A stretch of DNA of 64,000 bases, from positions 49,959,117-50,023,116 of the forward strand of contig OU862912.1 of the NCBI GenBank assembly GCA_917880885.1, in the 5' to 3' direction. Within the stretch, counting starts at the first letter, position 1, and every line of letters starts with the position of its first letter. This document shows, one piece after another, positions 1 to 11,466 of the stretch. This stretch comes from Limnephilus marmoratus (Eukaryota; Arthropoda; Insecta; Trichoptera; Limnephilidae). Below the pieces are notes generated by a model that searched no databases, was not told where the DNA came from, and saw only the letters and a list, made by a program, of their open reading frames with translations. The translations under genes and the position numbers were made by a program.

Positions 1-160
1 GCGCTTGGATCCCACCTGGACGTCGCGTGTTTGATTCCTCGGCTGGCTAAGTCCACCATCACAACACAAGCAACATTTTCGGCTTTCTGTGGTGGTCGTA
101 GGCGATTTTCAAACATTGTTGGGTTATTCGTAACCCGGGAATGTTTGTTTAAAAAAAATC
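1..160 (+). repeat. tRNA-derived SINE (family B), 5' end outside window
   Basis: The copy begins before the window. A Pol III B-box-like string (TGTTTGATTCCTCGG) lies near 27-41, followed by a body that matches 43091-43275, including the shared string GGTTATTCGTAACCCGGGA. An A-rich tail starts near 151. The second copy keeps both A and B boxes, which identifies this one as the 3' part of the same tRNA-derived element. Orientation is plus. Confidence 0.7.
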
Positions 161-3096
161 TCTGAAAAATAAAGTGATTATTACTGCGCGTTTAATAATA
201 ATGAGCGGCTCTGGAATCTTTGTTTTGCCACCGCCAGGCGCATACCACGAGTGATGATAATCTAGGTCCCACGAAAACCGTATTTAAGTTAGATCACTCC
301 ATTCATGTCCGCAAGATGCCGTTAGTATCTCTTTTCGACGGAACCGCTTGTTCATCATTCATTCATTTGTTTTCGCTCTCCTGTAAAATTTACTTTTTTG
401 ACTCGCGACATTGCACTTTTCTATGGGATGTGCGATATTTAACTATTACTTCCAAAACAGCAAAAAAATCAAGATAATTAATCAAAAAATTGAAACGGAG
501 ATTGTTAAGAAGTGGGAGTACTTATCTTAAGGTCACACTTCAATAATAATAATAGTTTATTCCAGAATATATAAAATACTCTCGGCTTCCGGGAAATATC
601 ATAAGTTGTCAGAAAACAGATATCTGTCCACGTTTGATATCTTTGGCAATTTGTCTTCGTAGAGCTGTACAAATAACAGAGAAGAAAGTTTAAAGTTAAA
701 AATCTTGTTTGTATTTTAAAACTGTAAGGTGACTAATGTATGTAGATGTACTTCATCGAGTTACAAAATATTGATAAATAGAATGAGACACAAAATAGCA
801 TTACTGCATTATCTTAGCTAAACACACGATCGTCCAACTGATAGTCCAGATGAAGATTGTTCCAGAATCAGGATATTCCGGATCCCAAAAAATAGAGCCT
901 GCAGGCTGTAGGTACTGGTATGCCTCGAGGTTCATGGTGAGAAATAAACCACCTTGGGCTCAACACCGGGAAAATGGTGACTTGCGATATGATTAATAGT
1001 ATAAGTCAAGTAAAGTCAATTAAATAAATCGCACGAAAAGACACAAAACTGCAACTCACCTATCTGACAGACAGCGCTTTAATAGGCTCTTTATAAAATT
1101 ATTAAAAAGTCACCTGGGCGTTAAACAAAGCTCCATTACTTTAGCAGGCGCCCATTAAATTGAAGGTACTAACTTAATAATGGTCATAATCACAAATGGG
1201 AGGAGATACGACACTGTTTAGGAGGTTTATTGAGCAATTATTACAAAAATAATACGAATGCTTCGTGATCGCCCATAACAATGGTCCGCTAATCCGGCCA
1301 TTGTGATGGCCGCCAACAAAAGAGAGTCACGTGCGTGTTAATAGTAAAGATCGATTTCCAGTTAGACGATTGGATCGATAATGATTCTATGGAAGACAAC
1401 AAAATCGTGAACCGCAGTTTGAACATTTAATTGGATTTGGACATCCGTGTTCCGATCTAAGAAATGGTCGGTATTGGATCACACAACTTAGATAGAAGCA
1501 GGCAATCCATTTGATACAATTCTACATGATACGAATGAATCACCCCAGCCAGGATCTATTCTATTCACCAGTGGGCACTGATTTGTTAGGAATCGGAATA
1601 GGATCACGTGCTCTAAAGACGGGAAGGAGGATTGGTATATAGCAAATTTGATCCAATTTAGAAATGTTGGATAGACAGGTATCGGTATCGATTGATGGAT
1701 GGATGCAAACTTTTTTCTTCTTTCCGTATATTGTCGTCCCTATTCATGCTTTTTCTTGGTTCTTCTTTCCCCCTTTGTCCCATTTATTTTTCTAGATATG
1801 ATCTAATCAATTTATTAGGATAAACTGATAGTATAAGGTTTACAGTCCTACAAAAAAGCTGGAAGAGAAATTATCTAAGTTCTATTCGTCGAGGAAGACT
1901 GTAACTTTTCTTCCGGTGTCGCTTTACCATCTCGATTTTCAATTCAGCAGAAATTGATAATTTACAATTGCTTCATCCGAGATGCTGGGCGCCTAGGTAG
2001 CCTGGCGCCTGGTTATGTCGCAAAGTAATATGTATTACTCATCTCACAGTTAACTAGAAAGATACCTAACACCACATGTTAAAACATTTTCAAATGGAGA
2101 AACTTTTGAAAGCATAGATATTACATTATAAATGAAATGCTGAAAATTTCAATCAACATCAACCTTAATCAATATTTTTAGAGGAAGGGTGATTATGCTG
2201 ATTATGTATCTTTTACGACAGCGTAACGCGTGTTAAATAAGCCGTGTACGACACATTTTGACAGTTTTCTTAAATGCTGTATTTCGTATTGCGATAACGA
2301 GCTAAATACTGCGCTTGTGTTAAGACCAACTCGTAAATGTAGTTACCCTAAGGCCCGAGATGACGGCACACTTTGTAACGTACTTAATCCTCGTTAAGAG
2401 ATGTCGAGAATCGAATGTATCGCGTACAAATATAAAAATTCATGAACGCCTTTTGGGCTTATGTGAAATTAGTTTTAATAACTAATAAATAGTCATTTGT
2501 GTTTTTAAGTAAGTTAACAGACGACAGGCATAGACAAGTCATTGAAAGTCGTAGAAAATCACATAAATATAATAGCCGATAACGCACGACGGACGCCTTC
2601 TGATAACCCACGGATTTTGCGTTTTGTCTCCTAAGGCCGACTTAACGCTAATCAGGAATCGTTTGTGCCATGTTTCACTAGGTCTGTAAATAGTAACTAA
2701 CAATAAAGGGAAGCCATTGAGATAAATACAGATACGTATGTAATTATAATTATGAAACATTGTGAGAAAGTATGTACTCGTATGTGTACAAGAGGGAACA
2801 CAAGAGGGGTGGAGGGAATGAATTTTTGAATTTAATACAAACAAATCATACTTTTAATAATAGCCCAGGGATTAGCATGCTACATAAAAATTAATGGCAC
2901 CAAAAATATTAATAACTAGTGTAATTAGAACGTGACCACACCACATTTTTCATAAATGACGATTATCACACACTACGCTGGTGAAAAATTACAATTTAAC
3001 GAAAAGCTAGTAGATAGTATAGTCGTCAATCCAGCAGAAATTCAGTAACGAAACATAAAAGCTCAGTTACACGGAAAAATTAAAAAAAAATCAGAG
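161..3096. other. AT-rich sequence, no gene recognised
   Basis: Both strands hold only short open frames with no family resemblance. No tRNA, satellite or terminal inverted repeat stood out. It may contain old diverged repeats that cannot be recognised by eye. Confidence 0.5.
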
Positions 3097-3975
3097 TGTA
3101 CAATTCACACGCGGTAGAAGTGAAACCTTCAGAAAACTAAATTAGACAAGAGTGGGGAGGCTACAAATCACATTTTTTATCAATGCGAAGGACGATTTTT
3201 TCATATTTTTTCGTTGAATTCCAGTGCACCTTTTCCTATACATTTGGTCATCTTACTAGTATTTGTGTTTTCTGTTGCCTGTTCATTTTAGAGTGGTTTG
3301 AAGGAGACTTGCGTGCGAAATGTGGATTTATCGTATTATAGTGAAACCGAGTACCTGTGTATTAAATAAATATTTAATCTTCACATGTAGCAAACACTTT
3401 GTGGGAATACATAATTATAATAAACACAATAAAATAACTTTGTTTCAATTCCACTTTATTATTTCTTAATCCAACCGGTTTCGGTTCATCCTGAACCTTC
3501 CTCAGGGGTGAATAAAAATATATATGAGTGAATAAACAATATATTTTTATTCAGGAGGAAGGTTCAGGATGAACCGAAACCGGTTGGATTAAGAAATAAT
3601 AAAGTGGAATTGAAACAAAGTTATTTTATTGTATTTATTATAATTATGTATTCCCACAAAGTCACAAGTTCATCCTGAACCTTCCTCAGGGGTAAATAAA
3701 AATATATATGAGTGAATAAACAATATATTTTTATTCAGGAGGAAGGTTCAGGATGAACCGAAACCGGTTGGATTAAGAAATAATAAAGTGAAATTGAAAC
3801 AAAGTTATTTTATTGTGTTCATTATAAATATTTATTTTATTGTTATCCCATTCTCTCGCAGGCTAGATCCAGTAGATGTATGTGTTTGTCTCTTTTTAGT
3901 GTTGCTCGTTTCCGTTTCATCGAGTTTCAAATTACAACGGTGCAAAAGAAGTTTTCCCTTCAAAATAATTATATT
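3097..3975. repeat. Dispersed repeat D, split by a 0.66-kb insertion
   Basis: Bases 3097-3181 and 3846-3975 together match the continuous copy at 29699-29935. Shared strings are TTCACACGCGGTAGAAGTGA on the left side and CATTCTCTCGCAGGCTA, then TCATCGAGTTTCAAAT, on the right side. The intervening 3182-3845 is absent from the other copy and contains the palindromic unit listed separately. I cannot name the family of D and saw no coding potential in it. Confidence 0.6.
3397..3830. repeat. Near-perfect palindrome plus partial second copy
   Basis: The arm 3397-3510 is repeated in reverse complement at about 3552-3665, with the centre near 3531. The arms carry GGTTCATCCTGAACCTTCCTC and its complement, next to AACCGGTTTCGG. 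A second, shorter copy of the palindrome follows at 3666-3830. DNA or RNA from here could fold into a hairpin with arms over 100 bp. The unit lies within the sequence inserted into repeat D. Confidence 0.75.
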
Positions 3976-4780
3976 TTTCTCAACCACACTCACATATCGT
4001 GGTGCAGAAAAAAAACGAACAAAGAGAGAAGATATACATGTTTGGCTCAAATATAATATGATTTTCAACATAACACCCTACACTGTTTAAGACATGTAGG
4101 ATCTACACAATTGTTAATATATTATAATAAAACAAACACAGGGGCCACGAATACTGGTTACATTCGAAAGCAGTCCAAACATGTCGTGACTTAATTGAAC
4201 TTTTCCTTGGCTTGTCTGTAATTATCCACGCGATCAGAAAGATATATGTGTATGCCGAATGTACTGTACGTATGTAGCGACATGTCCAATACATTTGCAA
4301 ACATGGGGAGGGAGTAATAAGATAGATCGTAGTTAGATACCCCATTCATCAATATTAATTTATTTTCTAGGTCGAAATTAGCAAGCGCTAAAACACGGAG
4401 AAAGTTACTCTGATTGGAAATAAGAGAATTATTCATATTACTTTCAGTCTAAAAGAGTTATAATATAATATAGTCTTTCAAAAATCATTTTTTAAAACTG
4501 CTGTAAGTAGGTAACAGTTTGGCCAGCCATTTCGACGAGTCTAATACAACGTATGCAGCTTAGAATAATTACAACGATTTACAATTCTACCGGGTAACTT
4601 TTAAAACTTCATGACTCGTGGGATGAAATCAAAAGCATTGACTCGGTGTATGGCATTTAAATAGCCCCTTAAGAGGAAATACTAGCTGCGCTTTTCTATA
4701 CAAACGTATTCCCCGTTTATCTCTCTGGATTTTGACCCTAGAGCAAAATTTTTTTTTACATAATATAGATATTGACCACT
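3976..4780. other. AT-rich sequence, nothing recognised
   Basis: Short overlapping open frames occur on both strands, with no conserved motif. No RNA gene or clear repeat was seen. Confidence 0.4.
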
Positions 4781-4784
4781 AGCG

Positions 4785-4937
4785 TGTCGGTACGTTTTGT
4801 TTTTTTTGATAATTTACTTCTCATAGAAGTTACGACCTTCCAAAAATGAATAAAATTGCCTAATTTAAACGCCGTCAAAAAACGTTCAGTATACAAACTA
4901 AACAATGTATTTTGAAAAAAAGCAAAACGTACCGACA
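4785..4937. mobile_element. Small MITE with TGTCGGTACGTTTTG inverted ends
   Basis: The first 15 bases (TGTCGGTACGTTTTG) are repeated exactly in reverse complement at 4923-4937, and the similarity continues into a T-rich stretch, giving terminal inverted repeats of about 25 bp around a 153-bp element. I could not settle a target duplication. A lone similar end (GTCGGCACGTTTTGC) occurs near 33392. Non-coding; superfamily not assigned. Confidence 0.55.
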
Positions 4938-5324
4938 TAGAATATTTTCTTTTAATACAGTTAGTGAAAAAAATTTTTAAATCCGTCCAGTTTTGGAGAA
5001 GAAAAATGGGGAATACAAAACATCGATTTCGAAGATTTTATTTAGGTATTTTCGGCCCGACGTGCAGGTGTCCCTTTCGCTCATTTCTCCTGAGGGGGGC
5101 CGGGGAACGTGGGTTTTGACAAATACATACATATAATGCGAAGTAGTGATGTAAAGAATTTTATCGGTAGACTAGTGTTGTCCTTGCCCGAGTAATCGAT
5201 ATTTTTTATTCGTTTTTTTTCTGTTTAGTGACTCATCGCGGTATACCAATACTGACCGAGCTTTCATACTAAAATTGTGCAAAATTAAATTTTTTTATGT
5301 CAAGTACTATAATAAATTTTCAAT

Positions 5325-5750
5325 TTGGGAGGCGTTTTAGGTACCATCGCCCCGGGAACCATTTATTGGATAACCAACACCCCCGCCACTTGGTCACCGC
5401 AAGTGGTCCTCTATGTTTGGTGACAGAGCCTGGGTTCCCGGGTTCACGGATGAGGTCTGCATGGGTTTTGGTGGCGGATAATTTTGTCCACTTACTGCGT
5501 GGCGGGCCGGATTGGGAGAAACTGGAAGAGGAAGATCTTTTGATCTCTACAGCTGGACTCTCCACCATCATTTCATACTTTTACCTACCTTTTCCCTACC
5601 CAAAACTTCCTTTCCTTCCTTATCCTAAAAATACCCTCCACACAGCTTCTCCAATGATGTCCAACAACTTCTCCAACAAAGTCCCTGAGCGATTATTTTT
5701 CCTCGGTGCCTCCAATGTGAGGTTTATGTTTTTAAAAAAAATCTGTTTCA
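5325..5750 (+). repeat. SINE-like family C copy with A-rich tail
   Basis: It begins with the family signature around TTTGGGAGGCG, passes through GGATAACCAACACC and ends at an A8 run near 5740. Related copies lie at 15361, 21860, 31140 (minus), 44050 (minus) and 63670. The shared A-rich 3' end suggests retroposition, but I see no tRNA-like head, so the origin of the family is open. Open frames across it are incidental. Confidence 0.65.
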
Positions 5751-5919
5751 AATTTTTAGTTGAGAGTCGCTTACATTGCCTTCAGTGATTAATTGAAATT
5801 TTTTGTTTGTAAACACTTTATTGTACAAAATTTTTTACCACTATACAATGAATTTTAAACAATTTATGATTTAGATCTTTCTCTCGCCGGTAAATTTCTT
5901 GATATGCGACCGTCAATTG

Positions 5920-7290
5920 TTTCTGGTAAAAGGCATTGGTGGTAGAAGTTTTTCTAACAGTGGTTCAATTTTTTGCCAGATTGAATCGTCCCTTTCAATT
6001 TTTTCATACGGCAAACCTTTAGGACTCCACACGACAAAATAACAGTATTTACGACGAGTAATGTGTAACTGGCCTTGTACTTGGTAGAAGTAATTGTGAT
6101 TCCGTTTTAATGTTGAAGCATTGTCTTCAATTTTACAGTTATCAATTTTTTTTGTTCAAATCCTTCTTCTGGTGACATATTTACTATACTATATGGGCAT
6201 TTCACTTCAATTATAGAATCCTTGCCAAAAAGGCCATCCGGACTTGCCGCTAAAAAGTTTTTGTTTTCATCGATAAATAGTCCACAGGCGAATACCTCTA
6301 ATTTTGTTTCTTTTGTAAATTGCTCAATTGCTTGGTTTTCATTTTCTTTCCCATAATTTGTGGCCATATTTCCTTTAAATGGCGAGTACAGTAGCGAGTT
6401 TAATACTCTCGCAACTGAAGTTTTTGGCCGTAGCTTACATATTTTTGTCCAAAGTTAGAAGCTGTAAGCCGCTTACGCCTTTCAATTGTCCACAAATTAT
6501 TATTGCTTTGGCCCACCGTATTCCTTTCGAGTTCATCCTTATTCGATGGAGATAATTCTTTGAAAAATTCCTCTTTATCGTTTCAAATAATTCAGCTGGC
6601 ATATCTGGATCTAATTCCAATTGACCATAATTTTCATCAGGCCCTGTAACTTTTTTTCTCTTTTCTGTCGTGTTTTCGTAATACCTTAGTTTTATTTTTC
6701 GACACCTCTGTATTGTCTCCTTCGAACGTCGTTTTCTTTCAATAAAATGCTTCGTGTAGTTGCCAGGACTGTGGCCTTGGATTTTTTTTGTATTCGTGAA
6801 TGGGTTGTCATTTCACTATTCCACGAAGTTACTGCTCAAGAAGCTCAACTGCTGAAGTTATCCCATTTTTGTAAAATTTGCTCTTTTTCCGCCTATAAAT
6901 TTGGCTATAACGTTGTTGAATTGCTCCACAGTGTTATTTGTCACGTTAATAATAAGACTTTCTGCATTTGCTATTAGAGACGACAATAATTGTTGAATAT
7001 CAGTCCTGTTCCACAATCTTGAAGATCGCTTACTAAATTTGGATCATTAGTATACTTCTCCGACTTGCAATAGTATGACGAACATTTTGTATGATCACCA
7101 AAAACATGGTTTGCGGCATTTTTTTGTCCATTTTCAGATTTTTTACTTTATCACTTTGTGCCGTGTTTTCTTACTCTTTTCTGTAATTTACTGCTCAAAC
7201 TATAGCTTTTCTCATACGTAAAACGTTTGCTTCAACCTTTTTCCTTATGTGAACTGGTACAAAGCCTTTAGCGTTGTTGGTTTTTTTTCT
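5920..7290 (-). pseudogene. YqaJ/PD-(D/E)XK exonuclease-domain protein, frameshifted
   Basis: Read right to left, the minus strand gives successive blocks of one protein in shifting frames: a basic block near 7250-7180 (VHIRKKVEANVLRMRKAI), HVFGDHTKC near 7110, NNTVEQFNNVIAKFIGGKR near 6900, LWTIERRKRLTASNFG near 6500, then the YqaJ core at 6107-6460 with LAASPDGL and IIEVKCPYS, and finally YYCYFVVW-type sequence (RKYCYFVVWSPKGLPYEKI) near 6030. The D..EVK arrangement is the PD-(D/E)XK nuclease signature of the YqaJ family, known from phage recombinases and from many repetitive insect genes. Frame changes occur near 6580, 6460 and 6130, with stop codons near 6970 and 6850, so no functional protein is expected. 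In insects such genes may be mobile or virus-derived; that is inference. Confidence 0.8.
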
Positions 7291-7850
7291 AAGTGCTTTT
7301 ATTTTATTGCAAAAATTGCGAAGTAAGTGATTTTTGCACTTTTTTTTGTACTATGAAGTTGGGCCTGAAGCCTTGGGTTGAAGTTTCGCTAATATTGTCT
7401 TCATGTAATTAAATATTACAATTTAAGGTTTTATAAAGTTGAAAATAAAAATAAAAAGTTTTGAAGTTTAAAAAAATTATATATTTGTTTCCTTTATTTC
7501 AAACTGACTGTAATAAATATTTTTAAAAAATGTGTAGGTAAATCTATCTATAGGTAAAAGACCAACATTTTTTATTGAATTTTGAACGAACTAACACATC
7601 CTTTTTTGTATTTACTGCTTAAAGAAACTCAAAAATACAGGAGTACAAATCAAACCTCAGCAAGCGATATATCTAACATTTTAAACATTATTATTTACAA
7701 ACATGTCAACTCACACGTATGATACACACAACACAATAAATCCATTTAGATTTAATTGTCTAATAAAATATGTAAGTGCTTTTATCTTTTTCGTTATCGT
7801 AATTTTAATTAGAAAAAAACTTAAGGTGGGCTATTTTTAAACCTTTTTTA

Positions 7851-8608
7851 TCTCTACATATTATAAAGTAAAGTCCCCCGCGCCGTCTTTCTGTCTGTCT
7901 GTCTGTCTGTCTGTCTGTTCGCGATAAACTCGAAAACTACTGAACGGATTTTCATGCGGTTTTCACCAATAGATAGAGTGTTTCGTGAGGAAGGTTTACG
8001 TATGTAATTTGTCAAGGATTTGTGTAAATTGGTTGAAACATAACGATAATTGTTAGAAGTGTCGGAAAAATTCCAGCCGCCTGGTAGCTTTCATCGAAAA
8101 CGCTGCCTAATCCTTTTGGGATATAACAAAACAACGCTTGGTGGGATATTCCTCTTTTATAGATCTACAAAAAAGTCCGCGATGGCATATATCTATCTTT
8201 TACTATACGCATTCTATCTTCTTATCTTATTATTCTTATCAATTGCATTTTAGATATAATGTGTATAGTAAGCTATCCGTAAAAGATAGATATATGCCTT
8301 CGCGGACTTTTTTGTAGATCTATAAAAGAGGAATATCCCACCATTAATTGTTTTGTTATATCCCAAAAGGATTGTGCAGCGTTTTCGATGAAAGCTACCA
8401 GGCGGCTGGACTTATTTCCGACACTTCTAACAATTATCGTTATGTTTCAACCAATTTACACAAATCATTGACAAATTGCATACTTAAACCTTCCTCACGA
8501 AATACTCTGTATATTGGTGAAAACCGCAGGAAAATCCGTTCAGTAGTTTTCGAGTTTATCGCGAATAGACAGACAGACGGCGCGGGGGACTTTATAATAT
8601 GTAGAGAT
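7851..8608. mobile_element. ~760-bp palindrome with Helitron-like 5' termini on both sides
   Basis: Arms at about 7851-8210 and 8262-8608 are near-complete reverse complements. Both outer ends read TCTCTACATATTATAAAG, followed by a C-rich stretch and GTCTG repeats, which resembles the 5' ends of many insect Helitrons. The arms include the phrase TTTTCACCAATAGATAGAGT-like sequence that is also found in the Helitron-like copies at 8733 and 32104. The spacer of about 50 bp is AT-rich. No Rep/helicase coding is present, so it is non-autonomous at best. Open frames inside are incidental. Confidence 0.7.
7880..7920. repeat. (TCTG)n simple repeat
   Basis: A run of CTGT/TCTG units lies in the left arm of the palindrome. 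The right arm keeps only a short version (8567-8580), so the microsatellite has changed length after the palindrome formed. Confidence 0.8.
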
Positions 8609-8732
8609 AGAGATAATCGGTCAAAAATACATTTTTGTTGCATATGCATTTTTGAGTTTTTTTTTTAATAAGATAGGTAAGTGCCAAATTATATGAGTAG
8701 AAATTTAAGTTTTGTGGTATCATCATCATTAC

Positions 8733-9017
8733 ATAGTATAAAATGAAGTCGCTCAAAATGTATGTGCGCATAAATCTTTTAAACTACGCAACAGATTTTC
8801 ATGCGGTTTTCACCAATAGATAGAGTGATTTAAGAGGAAGGTTTATGTGTATAATAAATGCTTATTATAGTAGAGAAAAGCCAAGAAATTCAAATATTCA
8901 ATTTAGGCAAAGGGCAGCGCGCAGCGGGCAGCTGGCGAGCGGATGGTGTGGATTTTATAAAGGTTGGGTAAATGGCGTTGTGTTTCGTTAGCCACAGTTT
9001 GTGGCCGGGTCTGCTAG
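8733..9017 (+). mobile_element. Non-autonomous Helitron-like element
   Basis: The 3' end carries the Helitron hallmarks: a hairpin GCCACA-GTT-TGTGGC, then a short spacer and CTAG followed by T. The 5' end is ATCATTACATAGTATAAAATG or just upstream, compatible with the A|TC start rule. The interior shares the TTTTCATGCGGTTTTCACCA block with the neighbouring palindrome. A full second copy lies reversed at 32104-32380, where the hairpin stem is the same but the loop differs. There is no coding sequence. Confidence 0.7.
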
Positions 9018-9034
9018 TTATTAATAAAATAAAA

Positions 9035-9210
9035 ACAAAATTATATGTTTATTTCGAATTATAAAATTTGAAAGCGTATTTCATCATCTTTCAAAAACAG
9101 TTTTTAGTTTTCGGATGCGTTCACAAATATTAAAGTTATTTGGAATTTATTGGAAAGCGGAAATATTTTGACTTTTCGAAAAACAGGCCCGAGGCCTGAG
9201 AGGTTAATAC
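9035..9210 (-). repeat. Dispersed repeat I
   Basis: The reverse complement resembles 51175-51330; shared strings include CGAAAACTAAAAACTGTTTTTG and AACCTCTCAG. No function or superfamily is evident. The rest of 9211-10480 is AT-rich, with nothing I recognise. Confidence 0.5.
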
Positions 9211-10480
9211 TAATTTTCAATAATAACTAATGTATCATAGAGAATAATCATATGTATGTATATAATAATTCGATGTAGTTGGTTTGACTGCATATTTATA
9301 AACGCAAATACAGTGAAAACTTTAAAACTACTAACCTACATAGAGTTCTAGTAAAATAATTCGTAATTTGTCGGTAATAAGCGTGAACAGAAGACATTGT
9401 TACAATACCTATCGACGATATTTATAAATAACCGACAATAGCAGACCTCGTGCGTTTAAAAATAATGGGCCCTTTTTCTGTCACACCGCAAGGCCGATTC
9501 AAAAACTTTATTAGCGACGAAATAAGTCGAAACATGCTTTATCTAAACAGAATATTGGATATGGCGGTATGAGGCGAAAGACGGTAGGCATGAGACGCAG
9601 AGGGGGCGAGAGGGTGTACAAGCCAAACACTCACGTGGTCTCACCAACACATCGATAGCTAGTTCATTTTTGAGCGCGGTGCGATAGCGAGAATTTTTTA
9701 AAATACCTACCGTCGAGATTTCTCACCGGTGCTATTACCTCTTAATTAGATGGAAGAAGTCGAGGTCGTCCCAGGAAGACAGAGCACGACCATGTAAATC
9801 AAATACACATGAGTCGGGTCGTGTCAAAAGTAGTAATAACAGAAGACAAGTAAGATTTGTGTTCATTGAGACATACACACTAAAATGTTATACAAGTTAT
9901 AGGAGTCCATAGAATATCAGTAGGTAATTTGGCCTGAGATGTGAACGGTTCTTAAAACATAACTATGACCGCATGAGTAAATAGTAATAAAAAGGAAGAA
10001 TGTGTGTGGAGATATAAATATAAATTTTGAAATCGAGAATTATATGCTCACGAATTGTAAGTGACTGATAAAAGTTAAATGAAAAATTAAGTGTAAAACA
10101 ATTTATTTCACGCTAAGAAATTTAATAAATTAGTTTTGTATGTTAGTAAGGGATCATGAAAAATGTCTAAGTGTAGTAATTTTACGTAGTGGGTATATGA
10201 TGTGATTGCGAAAGTAATTGGTGAGTTATTTGCTGTGATATGAATGATGAATGAGAAAATAAAGAACCTCAAAAACAGATGGGTACGTTAATTTTATGGA
10301 CGACATATTCTCTGTCAAAATGAGGAATAGGACTGTCAGACGATCTATTAAAACGAAGCATAAATAATGTCTACTAGGAAAATTAGTTTTGCTCTTGTTT
10401 TAGAAAAAAGAAGTTGTTCATTATTTCAAGTGATATTCATGTTAACTATGTTAATTAAAGGGGTCCAATTTAAGTAATTT
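9211..10480. other. Unassigned AT-rich sequence
   Basis: No open frame of useful length, no tRNA-like cloverleaf and no clear repeat ends were found. A somewhat GC-richer patch at 9560-9700 has no recognisable content. Confidence 0.4.
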
Positions 10481-10489
10481 GTGTAATGT

Positions 10490-10795
10490 CGCAATATATT
10501 CATTTAAAATAATTTAGAGTAGATATATTCGCGGCACCTCCCACAGTTTACCGCCCGCTCTAGCGTAAGACCACCGTTCAGAATTGAAACGTTGCTTGAA
10601 ATAGCTTTAGCCGTGTTTGGTGATCAGATCTACATAGCCAGGTAGATCTGATCTCCAACCTTCCTTTCCCCATCTACTACTTCTCCTCACTACGTTCAAC
10701 CTCACAACATACCCCCAATTTTGAGATGCTGAGAACTTACTGGCTCTAGACGATTGGGACTCTTGTAAAGTAAAATGTTGACTGATTTATACAAC
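10490..10795 (+). repeat. SINE family A, body only
   Basis: It matches the body of the full SINE at 14880-15290 (CAGAATTGAAACGTTGCTTGA, CTCACAACATACCCC) but lacks the tRNA-like head and a clear A tail. Diverged, plus orientation. Confidence 0.65.
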
Positions 10796-11235
10796 TAATG
10801 ACTTCCATTATTTTTAATTTGAAGTTTATTTACTTCTACGCGAAGTCACAATGATTGTTGTTTATACATTTTTTTAGTTAGATACGAATCGACTGATTTT
10901 TTTGGGGTTTGAATTGTGCACCATCATAGGATCGCCGTAGTATATATATTTTTTAATGTTTCTTTATTCATTGCATTGTTAATTACATAGTTCAGAATCA
11001 TCCTAGCCACTTGGTATATTTACAAAAACCTTATTTGGTATATAATAATATTTACAAAATAAAAATAGAAAACAGTAGATAATTGAAAGCAAGTGAATCA
11101 CAAGCCGAGTGAAACACCTAGTACCAGGAGCACACGCCGAACAGAGGGTGATCGTAATATCACGTAGGTGACTAATGCACGAATTCAACGACGAGAAATT
11201 GAGAGCGAGCTATACAAGTAATTATTCATTATTCA

Positions 11236-11466
11236 TTGCGCCGGCGAAGTAATGCAGTGCGCGCGACATCCGGGACACAAGAACCGTCTCGATTATTTTT
11301 TGACCATCGACAAAATTTATTCCCGGCTCGTGGAGTCTATAAAAATGCCAGCGTCAGATATCTGAACCGGAGCCTTCGACGGAGCGTGAATGCACGAACT
11401 AAAAATTCCCGGATAGTTCTCCAGACGTGCACCGACGCATAAAGCATTAGAAAATGGAGGTAAAGG
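11236..11466 (+). promoter_or_regulatory. Possible TATA promoter and short first coding exon
   Basis: This stretch is richer in GC and CpG than its surroundings and is not obviously repetitive. TATAAAAA lies at 11338-11345. About 110 bases downstream an ATG at 11454 opens four codons, followed by a good splice donor (AAG|GTAAGA at 11465/11466). A very short first coding exon after a TATA promoter is common in insect cuticle-protein genes, but no second exon with a signal peptide was found downstream, so the gene itself is unproven and the identity is conjecture. Confidence 0.25.

Noticed and set aside
5297..5788. 163-codon plus frame
   Set aside because: It reads through a SINE-like repeat and its A tail; other copies have different frames.
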